This document shows, piece by piece, positions 44,002-55,934 of a DNA stretch of 64,000 bases. Position numbers and translations under genes: made by a program. Below the pieces are notes generated by a model. That model ran no database searches. It had not been told where the DNA came from and was given only the letters and a program-made list of their open reading frames with translations. Where the stretch lies: the NCBI GenBank assembly GCA_002077045.2, contig KZ111202.1, positions 1 through 64,000 on the forward strand, given 5' to 3'. Within the stretch, counting starts at the first letter, position 1. Every line of letters begins with the position of its first letter. The DNA is from Rachicladosporium sp. CCFEE 5018. Lineage: Eukaryota; Ascomycota; Dothideomycetes; Cladosporiales; Cladosporiaceae.

Positions 44002-44609
44002 GAAGCTGAGCAGCCACCACAGCTGGTGTATCTGGTGAAGCTGTCTCGATATGCGCTGTCGTGATTGACCATGGCGCAGCGACATCGTTGCGCCTTCGCT
44101 GCACTGGATGGAAACGGGTGCGTGAAGCGCGACTGGTTGACGACTCTCTCCAAGGGCTCTGTACTGCTCGCTCAGCGCATGACGCACCCAAGACGATCAT
44201 GAGCAGGGCTGAAAACTTATGGAGATGCTTTGTAGCTCGTCCGAATGCCAACCTGAGGCATCGAACGGCGCCGATGAAGGCAGCTGTATCCTACGTCGGT
44301 AGCCTGGGGAGATCGTTGACCTTGGCGGTCCCTAGGCGCGATCGGGCAGGACAACAAAGACTCGACAGTTCTCATCGATTGTCGCCGCGTACGTGGCGTT
44401 ATCGTCAAAGAATGCACAAACATAATCTGCGTTGGGATCCCGTAGTCAAGTGGACTGGATCGAGATGAGACTTCGCGGAACGTAGATAGGTGTACACTGA
44501 AGAGTGCTCACTCTGTGCTGTGACGACTTCTCAGGAGCACAAATGTGCTTTATACGAGAAGTGAGGTCGATCACAGGTAGCTCACGAGTCGCGTTGAGTG
44601 ATCCTATTC
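44002..44609. other. Intergenic between convergent genes
   Basis: This contains the CIA1 3' UTR and the 3' UTR of the decarboxylase-like gene. No gene or repeat recognised. Confidence 0.45.
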
Positions 44610-45493
44610 TCAGACTTCATGTTCGATGTCCTTCACACGTGGCACTCTGGTCAGTTGGAGACCGCAGAAAGTGGCGACCCGCTCAATCTGAAGCATTATA
44701 AGTCAGTTCTGGATGGAGAGAATGTATGGAGTCAAAGCTACCGCGTACGCATTGCTGAACCACTTCTACGTCCTCTTGACTGACACCGATGCGACGTGTA
44801 CCACGCAGATGCCACCCGGTCTCTCTGCGAAGATTCTGCATCATGATGCCGCTCAGGACTACTAGTTCCGTAGCTACACCGTCCAAGATAGTATGATCGG
44901 AGAGGTATAGGCCGTATGTAATTTCCTCAGAAAGCCACTCTGGATACAGTCAGACGAGTCAGAGTTGTTGAAGGCTCTTGACTACGATACCAAAGTCTTT
45001 GTGAGCAGAGAGAGTCCTCCGAGTCGCTGCATGATTCGCCCGATAAATCTGATCGAGCCATTGCCGGCCACGGAGACGATTGGCTTCGCCAGAAGACCAC
45101 TTTTCGCTAGGGGAGCATTAGCACGAGCACAGATGCATCAGGTATGACAGCTGACCGAGAGAAGGAGAAGTCCTTGTCCTCTTCCTTCTCAACTTCTGCG
45201 ATGCAGAAGACAGCCTCCAATGGTTTCGGCACGCCTACGACGGATACAAGCTTCACCAGAGCTTCTCTCAACCTCCTCATCAACTTCTGGCGGGCGTCTG
45301 GAGTGTTGAACTCCGGTTTCGAGATCAAGTGGAGATACAGGTCTGCGGCAAACTCTGGATGTCCTCCACTGGCGATTGCAGCCAGGGCCAAAATGTACCA
45401 CTTGTCACTGCCTAAAGTCTGCGACGGGAATAGCTTCTCGATAGACTTGAATAATTTGGTCGCATCCTCAGATGAGGGCTCTAAAGTCGCCAT
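44610..45493 (-). CDS. Carboxymuconolactone-decarboxylase-like (AhpD-like) protein
   Basis: Four exons: 45493-45156, 45106-44991, 44939-44749 and 44687-44610, giving 240 residues. Each junction keeps frame, and the last exon ends in LTRVPRVKDIEHEV, the C-terminus I expect for this fungal family. The N-terminal part reads LGSDKWYILALAAIASGG and RLREALVKLVSVVGVPKPLEA; the C-terminal CMD fold lies around YLSDHTILDGVATELVVLSG. No CxxC pair of the AhpD peroxidase type is visible, so the reaction is unknown. I see no targeting signal. Homologues are single-copy uncharacterised proteins of filamentous fungi, some with peroxisomal or mitochondrial predictions. The first donor (GTCAGC) is weak but needed to reach exon 2. 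Confidence 0.82.
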
Positions 45494-45912
45494 GTCGTGC
45501 CTCAGAGTCCCTGCAATGATCCTTTGGATGGAGAATGTCTGCAGCGACGAAAGATAGTGAGCGAGATTCGCTCCTCGGTAGACGCAAGCTCAACTCCAAG
45601 CCATTATGTCGATTTATAAGACACCGTCATCAGTGTATCGTGACTATGAGACCCGAACGTGACATCGTGTAGACATGTACATGGTGTTACTTCATGTCTG
45701 TCCTACCAGCAACACCAAACATGAGGTCGGAACACGGCTCGAACTGTTCCGACGCTACCCGAGGTCGCAACGCCAATGCGACTCCACCAGGTACAGTCTC
45801 TTCAGAAGCTAGCTAGTCATCAGCCAAAAGAAATGGGCGGAAAGATAGCATTCGATCGTGTAGAGATGAACAGATCGAGTACAGCATCGTTCTGGTGCAG
45901 CTGTACTTCGCC
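45494..45912. promoter_or_regulatory. Divergent promoter, decarboxylase-like gene and P-loop kinase
   Basis: These 419 bases lie between two start codons pointing apart and must include both promoters. No specific site recognised. Confidence 0.4.
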
Positions 45913-46694
45913 ATGGAAGATCAAGTAATCAGATTGGTCCAGAAAGCATGGGACAAATTCCAGACTACACCGCGAAGCCGGCGATTGCTTATTGCCGTGA
46001 GTGGCATACCGGGTTCAGGTAGATTCGAAGAGGTTCCGATCACGGTACAAACAAGATCTAACAGCCATGATCAGGCAAGACTACACTAGCCATCAAAGTG
46101 GCGAAGGGATTGAATGAGCTCTACGCCGACACCAATCCCGGACTCGGACCTCACATCGCAGCCTTTCTCCCAATGGACGGCTATCACTTGACCCGTGCTC
46201 AGCTCTCAGCTATGTCAGACCCTGGTACAGCACATGCCAGACGCGGAGCAGCGTTCACGTTCGATGCTCCGGCCTTTCTGGCCCTTGTGAAGCAACTACG
46301 CAAACCACTGCTACCGGAGGCGAAGACGATACATGCACCTAGTTTTGATCATGCTGCGAAGGATCCAGTCGCAGATGACATTACTATCGCTCCATCTCAG
46401 AGGATTGTTGTACTCGAGGGCAATTACTTGTCGCTTGGCAAAGGTGCACCGGAGTGGAAGGAGGCTGCAGAGTTGATGGATGAGCTTTGGTTTGTCGACG
46501 TCGCGGAAGACGTGGCGAAGAAAAGACTCATCGAAAGGCATGTAGCGAGCGGCGTTGCCAAAGATGCTGAAGAGGCCGCGAGGAGAGCAGACGAGAATGA
46601 TCTTATCAATGGTCGTGAGATCGTGGACGGACGGCTAGATGTGCACGAGGTTGTGTATAGCCAGGACGATGACAACTGGCGGTCTAGTACATAG
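45913..46694 (+). CDS. P-loop kinase of the uridine kinase/phosphoribulokinase type (YggC/YFH7-like)
   Basis: Two exons: 45913-46018 and 46075-46694, giving 241 residues. Splicing completes the Walker A motif GIPGSGKTT (31-39), which the intron interrupts after Ser35. Further marks are FLPMDGYHLTRAQL (Walker-B-like Asp followed by the DGYH/DGFH substrate motif) and RIVVLEGNYLSL, both typical of the uridine kinase/panK/YggC branch of small-molecule kinases. A lid-like region rich in Arg (AKKRLIERHVASG) follows. Likely substrate: a nucleoside, vitamin precursor or sugar; it cannot be chosen from sequence alone. There is no targeting peptide. Start taken at the first ATG (45913). Confidence 0.85.
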
Positions 46695-49600
46695 CGACTA
46701 TGGTACGTCTCTAATCTAGCTATCCCCATCGTCAAAGCTAGACTGTCAAGCAAGCGACCTTACGATCAACAGAACACATGCCAGCCCGAAATAAGCTAAT
46801 GAAGAAGCAACACAGAGCGAAGCAGCAGATCCGCACTCGTGACTGCCGAGACTCTGCCAATGCATGTCTGTCATATCTCTCGAGCTCTATGTATTCGCTT
46901 TGATCGCCGCAGTCACGTACGCCGCGCGTGATCGATACGTTCTGTGAACGAGATCCATCGCAGCGAAAGCCTCATCCTTACCCTCCAGTCTTTCGCAGCT
47001 GGCGAGGGAGATCTCGTATGCGAAGCCAAGATAGGTCGCTAGCGCCATCAGTTGATGGTGAGTTCGAAGTACCTCACGTGGGCGAGGTGGACGTGTGCGA
47101 CTCTTGGTCATCTTCTGCGGGACTCGACCATGCATCGTTCCAAGCTGAGCACTGTAAGCTTTCAATGCGGCTTGAAAACAGACTTCGACCTCTTCGCGGA
47201 TCCACAGGCACACTTGCATGAGAGCCGGCTCGCGGAAGGTAACAGTGGCCGGATCCTCGTCTGCTTGATCTCTGGGACGCCAGCAGCCAGGAAGGCTCTC
47301 GGCGATAACAATGTTGTAGATTTTGATGCGAAGCTCAACGGGAAGTTTGAAGAAGTGAGAACGATTGTACGCTATTTGTTCAGCTGCTGAGGCCGTGCAG
47401 CTGTCACCATTCTCGCATGTCTTTCAAGTATCAGCAACAGCCGAGTCATCTGAGCGAATGATTTACATCAGTCGTCGCTCCATCGCATCCGTTACAAGTC
47501 GCCGCGAACGTCCAAGGTGAGCTTGACATATTCCCGTCCAGCTGACTGGAACTACGGCGCTGTGTGTGCTTTCTCTCAATACCTTTCCTATTCCAGATGC
47601 ATGACAAGATGAGCATGGCGTACACCAAAGGAGGAGACGACTAGGCAATGTATAGGCTGCCATGCATGCCCGCCGTACTTGCCAACAAGAGCTCATATGA
47701 ACCATGGAAGGTGCGACTCTGACTAGGATCTCTATCCTGACCTCACCTGTCGTTGACCTCGTGTCTACACTGAAATGCGACCCACTCTTTCGAGATCTCT
47801 TTGAGATCGAATCTTGAAGATCATTGTGGTCAGAGGTCAGCCGCTCGTCCATTACGCAGTCCGCGAACACGGCAAGACAACATACGGTCACGTGCCAGAC
47901 GAGACAATGGCGAGAGAAACGCGCAGCACAGAGGAGACATATTCGGATCGAAGAAACAGGACGAAAGAAATGGGAGGGACTCATTCGGCCTCTTCCGGTC
48001 GCAGCACTTCTTGCAACTCGTTCGTGCGATGCAGCGTATGCCAGCACTCTCGGTTCCTCGAGCGAGGCTGTACACGAGGGCTCGATCCTGATTCTTCGCA
48101 TTTCTTCTCCCAAGCAGTACGCTCTCCTTATCACTCATGTGGGTGGGCAGCTCGTGGATGGAAGACCAGCTGCAGGCCTCGCGGCAGACTGGCGTGCCTG
48201 CGCAAGCGGCAACGGCGCAGCACATTTCGCGGACTCTCGTAGTGGAGCCAAGGCAACCTCTAGACCTGCACGTTTGCCATCACTCATATCGATGCACGGA
48301 CTCAGTACTGCACTGATCAACAAGTTTGTGAAGCTCATGCTTCCCATCAGGCTCCGGCCCGAGCCAAGGTGCGGTCGATGCAATATTGATGACCACTTAG
48401 CATCCCACGCCAGAACATTAGCAAGCAGGACTACCGCGTGCTGGATGTGCCCACGCCTGTTTCGTACACACAACGCCACTGGGCCAAACGCCTAGAAAGA
48501 CAAGCGATCAGTCGCCGAAGTGGGCTACCCCTCTTCCCACCCCATGACTTGCGTGGCTGCGAATCCCCATGGGAGGGCCGAGCAGCGAGTGGTGATGAGT
48601 CTGTGCGTCAACATGATCCGCGTCCAAAGTGTGGGGATGGCGACATGAGAGCGTGGGTGAATGGCTGACTGCGCGAGCACAGACAACAATACTTGGACTC
48701 GTATCGCAATGGCTGGGCGTAGGTGAGTGTGTATCGATCACTGCGCCTAGAGGGCACTCTTGGCAGTCTTCTGCTCAATGTACATGCTTGTTATCGAGTG
48801 CGTCAGACGAGTGAAGGCTCTCGCAGTCCGTACCACCTGTGTCTCATCATAGTCTTGCCTCTTGGCTCCTCCGAGTTGTTGCTGACTCGAGCGTCATGCG
48901 TTGCACTTCATCAGGCCCGTACCGACAGGATGGGTAGATTGGCGCTTTGCCGCAATACTTACGCTGCGGTATTTCCTTAGCGTGGGGCACACTGCAGCCA
49001 TCAAGCCAGGTCTCGGAGTACACAGGCCGATGGCAAGCGACAACTCACTGTAGCTAGGATTGATGTGGCGGGCGAGGACATCAACGCAGCGAGCAAGGTG
49101 CAGTCAAGCCAAGAATCTCCGAAGAGAGTTTGCACGTTCCATCTCATCAGAGATCGCGTCGCACTGGCGCAAGGGACGGTCCCCCTCCGATCCGGGACGG
49201 GCTTGGAAACGCACAGATGTTGTCTACCAAGGTCAACGCTAGCAGAGTGCATTGGCTTGCTGTCGGAAGTGGTCGCATGAACGAATCGCCAGTGAAAACA
49301 GGAATGTAGGCAATCGCAAGCGGCAAGATCCTCCACTTCAGACAAATGCAGGCAATTGTAAGGGTGAGACATAGAATCATTCGGGCAAGCCATGTCAGCG
49401 GGAGATTGCGCGATCCTGTCGAGCAAAGGCACCAGCGAAAAGTCAATCGCTGCCGGATGCACCCGACGACATCCTGGTGTTCGTGGTCTTTACCCTAAGA
49501 ATGCCAAGGTCGTGGACTCCCCTCTTGAAACCTGATTCGGACAGGCATGCTTTACATCGAAATACTACCGTTGTGTTCTTATCAGTATACAGTAACGTGT

Positions 49601-50453
49601 GCAGCACAATGGAGCGAGCGTGGGTCTGGGAAATTCACGGACAAGGCGACTTCGCTCGCTTGAACGATCCCCGACTTTCTCGGCACGACACCGAGACAGA
49701 AATGGGAGAAGTCTGGGGTCCGTGTACTTTGTAGGGGCCAGGCGCACGAGGGCGGCTACGTGAGGATTCCTTTCTCAGCTGCGTTTCAGGCACAGTCAGC
49801 TCGGCCGATTCGTTGCTCTTATGCGAGGCAGAATCTCAGTGATGTCGCCAGTCCTTTGTGTTGGGCGAGTGCACATGCATGTCCGTCCCAGCAGAACCTC
49901 GCACTGCATCTGGGGCTTCCCATCGATGCTACGACCCAGCGGGACCACCCAGCGAAAACGGCGCTACTTTCGCTCCTTGAAGAAAATTGAAGATCTAGCC
50001 GGACTCCGAGCTAGCGAAACGTGGCTCGCTCTGATGACAAGTGGAGAGCAGAAGGCATCCCACGCGTTCTCATCAAAGCTACTCGCTGCATTGGATGCAG
50101 GGTGTGTGTCGTCTGCGTGCAGCTGATCTGCTCTTGTCCGTCAAATCATGCGACGCTCCATGGACCCGCTTTGCGCCATCGCGTCTGATCATTCGTCAAC
50201 TGACAGCGTGTGCCTGAGCGACTCCGCTTTCTGCATCAACGCCAACAACCACCAAGGTCCAAGGCCCTCCACGTCTCAGGCTTGCCCTCTGTGGCCCTCG
50301 CTTTGAGTACTTCTTTATTCGCGGTCGCCCACGACTTCATTTTCTTCTGAACACACGCACATCTGTCGCAGCATTGAGTCAGCATATCACACAAAATTCC
50401 ACCTGATCAACGTTCGGATCCACTTTCGTCGTACAGCGTCAATTGCCTTCTAC
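46695..50453. other. 3.8-kb gene-free stretch up to the assembly gap
   Basis: Frames of up to 223 codons occur on both strands (47463-48134 minus; 47824-48495 plus), but they overlap one another in opposite senses, lack motifs and are rich in Arg/Ser/Cys as expected for chance frames in GC-rich DNA. I see no tRNA, transposase remnant or obvious repeat. Confidence 0.4.
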
Positions 50454-50553
50454 NNNNNNNNNNNNNNNNNNNNNNNNNNNNNNNNNNNNNNNNNNNNNNN
50501 NNNNNNNNNNNNNNNNNNNNNNNNNNNNNNNNNNNNNNNNNNNNNNNNNNNNN
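50454..50553. other. Assembly gap (100 N)
   Basis: Exactly 100 N, a placeholder for unknown length. It interrupts the minus-strand gene that starts at 50963. Confidence 0.98.
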
Positions 50554-50963
50554 TTCTCGCACACGATCTGAATCTGAGAGTTGTACATGAAGGCTAATTG
50601 ATTTGATGATGGCTCTGGCGTGCCATCTAGGGCCTCCTCCTCCACGACATCCTCATCAACAGCACCCCTCGGAAGCTGTGCTCCTTCGTTGCCGGCCTGC
50701 GAGCCATCGAGACTTGAAAGAGGTGGGCTAGAAGTGATATCCGTGATTACCTGATTGAGGGCCTGTGATTGAGCACCGCGTGCTGCAAGAGATGAACCAG
50801 TTCGACGTGCAGGAGGCTGTGATTGCGAGCGTGCAGCTCTTCCCTTCTTACTACCACCACCAACACGACGTGATTGCTTGGTCACCTTAGCCGTAGAGGT
50901 CACTTCGTTGGCACGCGCCTTGCCACTGGGTTCCCGCGTGCGAGGAGGCCTAGGATCCACCAT
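50554..50963 (-). CDS. Hypothetical protein, 5' part only (cut by gap)
   Basis: An open frame runs from ATG 50963 into the assembly gap, 136 complete codons. The sequence is hydrophilic: a basic N-terminus (MVDPRPPRTREPSGKARANE, then SKKGRAARSQSQ), a Ser/Gln-rich middle and an acidic patch (DEDVVEEEALDG), ending in FMYNSQIQIVCE at the gap edge. It could be the N-terminus of a nuclear protein. I do not recognise it. On the far side of the gap a short in-frame stretch would stop at 50439, but the gap length is unknown, so that end means little. It is divergent from SEC23 across 512 bases. Confidence 0.42.
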
Positions 50964-51475
50964 CTTGAGAGCACACAACCACCAACCACACGAGCAACAC
51001 GAACAACACCTCAATCAGAGCCTTGGCATCGACATGAAATGGACCAATGTGGACAATTGAAGTAGGTGTGGGCACGATTGAGGTCACTGTCACCAAATTT
51101 ACTATGAGGAGCACCTTGAACTTCCCCGCAACCGACCGACACAGGAAACTGCAAGGAGTGGTATGCGAGCTGGAAGAAGTCGAGGTTTCGATGCCACTCG
51201 CAATGCCAAGGCCAACTCTGATTGGCGCGTGCTTTCGTGGCTACGTTTCTGGAACTCATGTGTTGATATGAGCCACCACCAGCTGTGAACATTTGTCCTC
51301 TGTCGTACCTCTGACTATTGCAGTAGCCTTCCCACCGCTCAGTCTGTCTGGCAAAGCTTCCATCCTGTCCAAGCTGCACGACTATCGGCAATACCGGCGT
51401 ATGATCGCACTGTAAGCAGCACTCTAGTCGAGGGACGGTCTGGCAACTGAGCACACCAACTTGAGAGCTGCAAGC
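50964..51475. promoter_or_regulatory. Upstream region of SEC23 and the divergent gap-cut gene
   Basis: Both genes read outward from this interval. I see no coding frame of note and no specific regulatory motif. Confidence 0.4.
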
Positions 51476-53870
51476 ATGGACTACGAAGCGCTGAAGGAGC
51501 AGTGGTCGGATATCGAGGATCGCGATGGGATCCGGCTGTCATGGAACACCTTCCCATCATCCCGTATGGAGGCAAGCCGTCTGGTAGTACCCATCGGTGC
51601 ACTCTACACCCCACTGAAGGAGAAGACGGACGGCACACCACTCCTCACATACGAGCCCGTGACTTGTAAGCCGCCATGTCGAGCAGTCCTCAATCCCTTC
51701 TGCCAGGTCGACATGCGTGCCCGTATATGGATCTGCCCTTTCTGCCTGCAGCGGAACAATCTCCCACCCCACTACAAGGACATCAGTGAGAGCGCCATAC
51801 CACCAGAGCTGCACCCGTCAAACACGACCATAGAGTACCGATTGTCGAGACCAGCACCGACGCCACCCATCTTTGTCTTTGTGGTCGATACTTGCCAGGA
51901 GGAGGATTCGCTCAAGGCGCTCAAGGACAGCATTGTCATGTCACTTCAACTGCTCCCTGCACATGCACTCGTCGGCCTCATCACATATGGCACGATGGCC
52001 CAAGTGCACGAGATTGGCTACACTGAGTGCGCGAAGTCTTATGTGTTCCGCGGGAACAAGGACTACACTGCGAAGCAGGTCCAGGAAATGCTTGGTCTGA
52101 TCCAAGCACCCGGTGCAAGGCCAGGCATGCCGCCGCAACAACAGCCTGGACGACCATCAGCGCCCGTTGGAGGAGCACAGGCAAGATTTTTGCTGCCCAT
52201 ACAGCAGTGTGAGGTCCAGCTGACGAATGCACTGGAGGGTCTGCAGCGAGATCCCTGGCCAGTCGCAAACGATAAGCGCGCAATCCGCTGCACAGGCGTT
52301 GCACTTTCCGTTGCTGTTGGCCTGCTCGAGACTAGCTTCCAGAACTCCGGCGCAAGAGTCATGCTCTTCACAGGTGGTCCCGCGACCGAAGGTCCGGGTA
52401 TGGTGGTCGGACCCGAGCTCAAGGAGCAGATACGTTCGCATCACGACATCGACCGCGATAACATCAAGTACTATAAGAAGGCACTGAAATTCTACGATGC
52501 ACTTGCGAAGCGAACAGCACACAATGGTCATGTCATCGATGTATTCGCTGGATGTCTCGACCAAGTCGGTCTGCTCGAAATGAAAGGCTTACCGAACAGC
52601 ACAGGTGGCCACATGATCCTGACAGATTCCTTCACCTCGTCGATGTACAAGCAATCTTTTGCCAAGATCTTCGACACGGACGCCGAAGGCAATCTGGCAA
52701 TGGGCTTCAACGCATCGCTCGAAGTTCTGACGACGAAGGAGCTGAAGGTCACCGGCCTGATTGGGCATGCTGTCAGCCTGAACAAGAAGTCATCATCTGT
52801 TGGTGAGACCGAATGCGGCATCGGCAACACGTGCAGCTGGAAGATGTGCGGGATAGACCCTGCGGCCTCGTACGGCCTGTACTTCGAGATCGCTGGGCAA
52901 GGTGGCCCAGCAGCAGCGTCAATGCAGCAAGGCCCTCAAAAGGGATTGATCCAGTTCCTGACGTACTATCAACACAGCGCAGGGCAGTATCACTTGCGTG
53001 TCACGACTGTCGGCCGTAATATGAGCGGACCCTCTGGCGACCCCGCCATCGCCCAATCCTTTGATCAAGAAGCAGCCGCAGTCCTCATGAGCCGTATCGC
53101 AGTTTTCAAGGCCGAGGTGGATGATGGCCCAGATGTCCTCCGATGGGTCGATCGCATGCTCATCCGACTATGCGCCCGCTTTGCCGAGTACCGCAAAGAC
53201 GACCCTACCAGCTTCCGCCTTGAAAAGAACTTCACTCTCTACCCGCAGTTCATGTTCCATCTCCGACGCTCACAATTCCTGCAAATCTTCAACAATTCAC
53301 CCGACGAGACTGCTTTCAATCGGCATGTACTCGACCACGAGGACGTCGGCAACTCGCTTGTCATGATCCAGCCAACGCTCGACTCGTACACTTTTGATCA
53401 GGATGGTGCTGTGCCAGTGCTTCTCGACTCTACCAGCATACAACCGCAGACTATTCTGTTGCTCGACACATTCTTCCACATCCTCATCTTCCATGGAGAG
53501 ACAATGGCTGAGTGGCGGAAAGCTGGTTACCAGGAGATGGAGGGGTACGAGAACTTCAAGGAGCTGCTTGAGACGCCGAAGGAGGATGCAAGGGTATGCT
53601 TTCCCGAATTGCTGTAGTCCTCATCGCATCCACTAACACATTTCCCAGGAACTCATCCAAGACCGCTTCCCTCTCCCGCGCTTCATCGTATGCGACGCCG
53701 GTGGCTCGCAAGCCCGCTTCTTGCTCGCGAAGCTTAATCCCTCGACGACACACACTAGTAGCAGCTACGGCGGAGTGGCGCAGAGTGCGCAAACCATCTT
53801 CACTGACGATGTCAGTCTGCAGACGTTCATGGATCACTTGATGAAGCTGGCTGTGAGCGGGACGTCGTAG
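51476..53870 (+). CDS. SEC23: COPII coat GTPase-activating subunit SEC23
   Basis: Two exons: 51476-53593 and 53649-53870, giving 779 residues. The start MDYEALKEQWSDIEDRDGIR is the family start. The four-Cys zinc finger (CRAVLNPFC..WICPFC) is near residues 61-85, followed by the trunk domain (PIFVFVVDTCQEEDSLK), beta-barrel, helical region and C-terminal gelsolin domain. The short second exon supplies the end of the gelsolin domain (DRFPLPRFIVCDAGGSQARF) and closes with FMDHLMKLAVSGTS. SEC23 pairs with SEC24, stimulates SAR1 GTP hydrolysis and forms the inner COPII coat for ER export. The intron is 55 bases with GTATGC, a CTAAC branch and CCCAG. Without splicing the frame ends after seven wrong residues. 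Confidence 0.97.
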
Positions 53871-54228
53871 TGCAGGACGCAAGTATGCTGAAGGGGATCG
53901 AGCCGAGGTGGATGATTTCTGGCGGTGATGAAGCACAGCGATGGCGTATTGGTGGCAGCTTGACGGAGATAGAGGTCTTCGTGCTTTGTAAGTCAATGAA
54001 AGTTCCTCATCACACATAGTCCAAGCCGGTCACTTCACCGGCCGCTCGTCGTAGCCTTCACTCACCGCAATAGACTTAGATCGCTAGAGGAGCCGGCACA
54101 TTGACACGTGCCGCTCATGTCTCTCTACTGCGTTGCCTCTTCTCCAGTCCGCTTCTCGTACTTGCATCATCTCCCCCTCATAAATTGAACAATACAGCTT
54201 GAGCTAAGATAACGTACACCAGACTGCA
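53871..54228. other. Spacer between SEC23 and the 2EXR-like array
   Basis: Mostly SEC23 3' UTR and the presumed promoter of the first array gene. No feature recognised. Confidence 0.45.
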
Positions 54229-54834
54229 ATGGCACTCAATGCAACCACCATCGAGAAGGACTTCGCGGTGGCTGTAGCAAATGATCCGCTGTTCCGGCTG
54301 AGCGGTGAGATACGGAACATGATATGGACATATGCCCTCCACCTCCACGACAACGATTGTATACATTATGGCTACGGCGAGGGTGATATCCGAGAACAAC
54401 AGGCAGCGGTAATCTTCACCTGCCACCTAGTTCAGCAGGAAACAGCAGGCATCTTCTAACTGGAGAACACCTACGACATCAATTGTTCCGACTGCAACTC
54501 AACGCCTCTTATGGCACTCACATCGCGCTTCATATCTCTGGGCTTGGATATCACAAAGATCCCGATGTACGATCCACGAGCTGTGTGGGCTGACGGGGGA
54601 CCGTGGAACTGGTCGAATCTGATGCTTTGGCTGGAGCGCTATCAGAGTGGTCTCGTTGGGCTATCTGTTGGTCCCGAATTCGAGACGCAGAGCAGCATCG
54701 AAGCGTTAGCGATTCAAGGGATGTTCGCAACTGTGGACAGCCTTCGTCGAACCAAGTGGCCAGACGTTGCGTCTGCGCTCTGTGGACAACGTCCGGTTCT
54801 CGTGTGGTGCGACCCAGACTGGGCGGATGACTGA
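54229..54834 (+). pseudogene. 2EXR/F-box-like array member 1, one in-frame stop
   Basis: The frame from ATG 54229 to 54834 carries the whole array-type protein but has a single TAA at 54457-54459. The interrupted place is GIF-stop-LENTY, where sister genes have IFYLEN, so one base change (TAT to TAA) explains it. After the stop the same frame continues with no other break: NLMLWLERYQSG and a C-terminal WPDV..QRPVLV block. Upstream it reads PLFRLSGEIRNMIWTYAL. No intron with usual ends could remove the stop. Either it is a recent pseudogene, an assembly error, or the stop is read through. If translated only to the stop, 76 residues would remain. Confidence 0.72.
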
Positions 54835-55364
54835 GGTCGAATGGACCTCCGAGGAGGATCGACAACCTCTCAGGTCGAAGGTTAGCCCAGTGTTGCTGAG
54901 CTCCCTTACGAACCTCGTAGCCATGCTAACGCATGTCAGAATTCGCATTCACTTCGAAGTCACGAATTTGATAGTAGCGCGAGAAGAGGCAGTCCGGCAA
55001 CGAGAGTCAGACGTGGTGTCTACCAAGGTCAGTGTAGACAGGGCTTCGAAGTCAGCCAGGGGAATGTTACCAGTGGAGCGATATTGGACTCTGTCTCCTC
55101 GGCGCCATGACATCGATCGAGACCTTAGACGATAGAGTAGGTGTGACTACTTCCAGCGCGTTGCACTGCGTGATCATGTAGCTGAAGCGCGGTAGCAGTG
55201 AAGTCTCAGTGGTACCCTACGGTGTAGCTGCGGGTCGCACCTGCCTGTTGAGACTCGACACTTATTTGGGGTCCCCCAAGAGTACTTGTCACCTAATGAA
55301 AGACTTCATCTACTACCTCACATTAAACACCGACGACACGCAGGGTTCACATCGATCCCGCAAC
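54835..55364. other. Spacer between array members 1 and 2
   Basis: No motif of the array family or any other gene recognised here. A longer frame into member 2 can be read from 55209, but its first 52 residues match no sister gene. Confidence 0.4.
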
Positions 55365-55934
55365 ATGGCGAAACAGGAATCGAAACACAGCAAGAAAGCA
55401 CTCACATCCTGGGCGATAGCGAATTCACCACTGTTGAGACTCAGCGGTGAGGTCCGCAACATCATCTGGCGCTTTGCCGTCACGAGCGACCAGCCTGTAG
55501 TCTACACAGGCACTGGAGTCGAAGAACCTTCGCTTCTGTTTACCTGCCACGCGATACGCAAGGAGGCAAGAAGCATATACCATCTCGAGAACGCAGTGGT
55601 CTGCACGGGCGCATCGTACGACACAACGTCGCTGCTCCAGTATCATCTCAAGATGTCGTCAATAGGCTTCCGTGAGAAGATGCCCATGGTCTTCCAGGAG
55701 AACGCTAAGGGGACGAATTGGCCGAACCTCAAGTTATGGTTGGAACGCTTCCACACTCGAGAGCTTGCGTTGTGCCCGGACTGGCCTCATTCATATCTCG
55801 CGGAACGCTGCATCATTGATGTCATGTTCCTGACGGTGGAAAGATTGTGGGACCATCCCTGGGAACTTGTTGAGAGCTTGCTGGAGATGCAGCATCGTTC
55901 GCTTGTTGCACTCAACAGTGGTTGGGCGGCGTGA
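55365..55934 (+). CDS. 2EXR/F-box-like array member 2
   Basis: Intronless, 189 residues from ATG 55365, chosen because the sister genes start a similar distance before the conserved core. The core reads SPLLRLSGEVRNIIWRFAV, then GVEEPSLLFTCHAIRKEA and SIYHLEN, then NLKLWLERFH and a C-terminal PWELVE..HRSLVALNSGW block. This is the 2EXR (F-box-like) layout found in expanded families of filamentous fungi. It has no signal peptide or membrane segment and is presumably intracellular. The 20 bases at 55425-55444 are identical to 57277-57296 in member 4, which points to recent duplication or conversion. Function unknown. Confidence 0.75.
   Translation: MAKQESKHSKKALTSWAIANSPLLRLSGEVRNIIWRFAVTSDQPVVYTGTGVEEPSLLFTCHAIRKEARSIYHLENAVVCTGASYDTTSLLQYHLKMSSIGFREKMPMVFQENAKGTNWPNLKLWLERFHTRELALCPDWPHSYLAERCIIDVMFLTVERLWDHPWELVESLLEMQHRSLVALNSGWAA

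Noticed and set aside
47463..48134. 223-codon minus-strand frame
   Set aside because: No motifs, odd Cys/Arg/Ser composition, and it overlaps an equally long plus frame; both look like chance frames.
47824..48495. 223-codon plus-strand frame
   Set aside because: No domain, Arg/Ala-rich as expected for random GC-rich sequence, no splice context.
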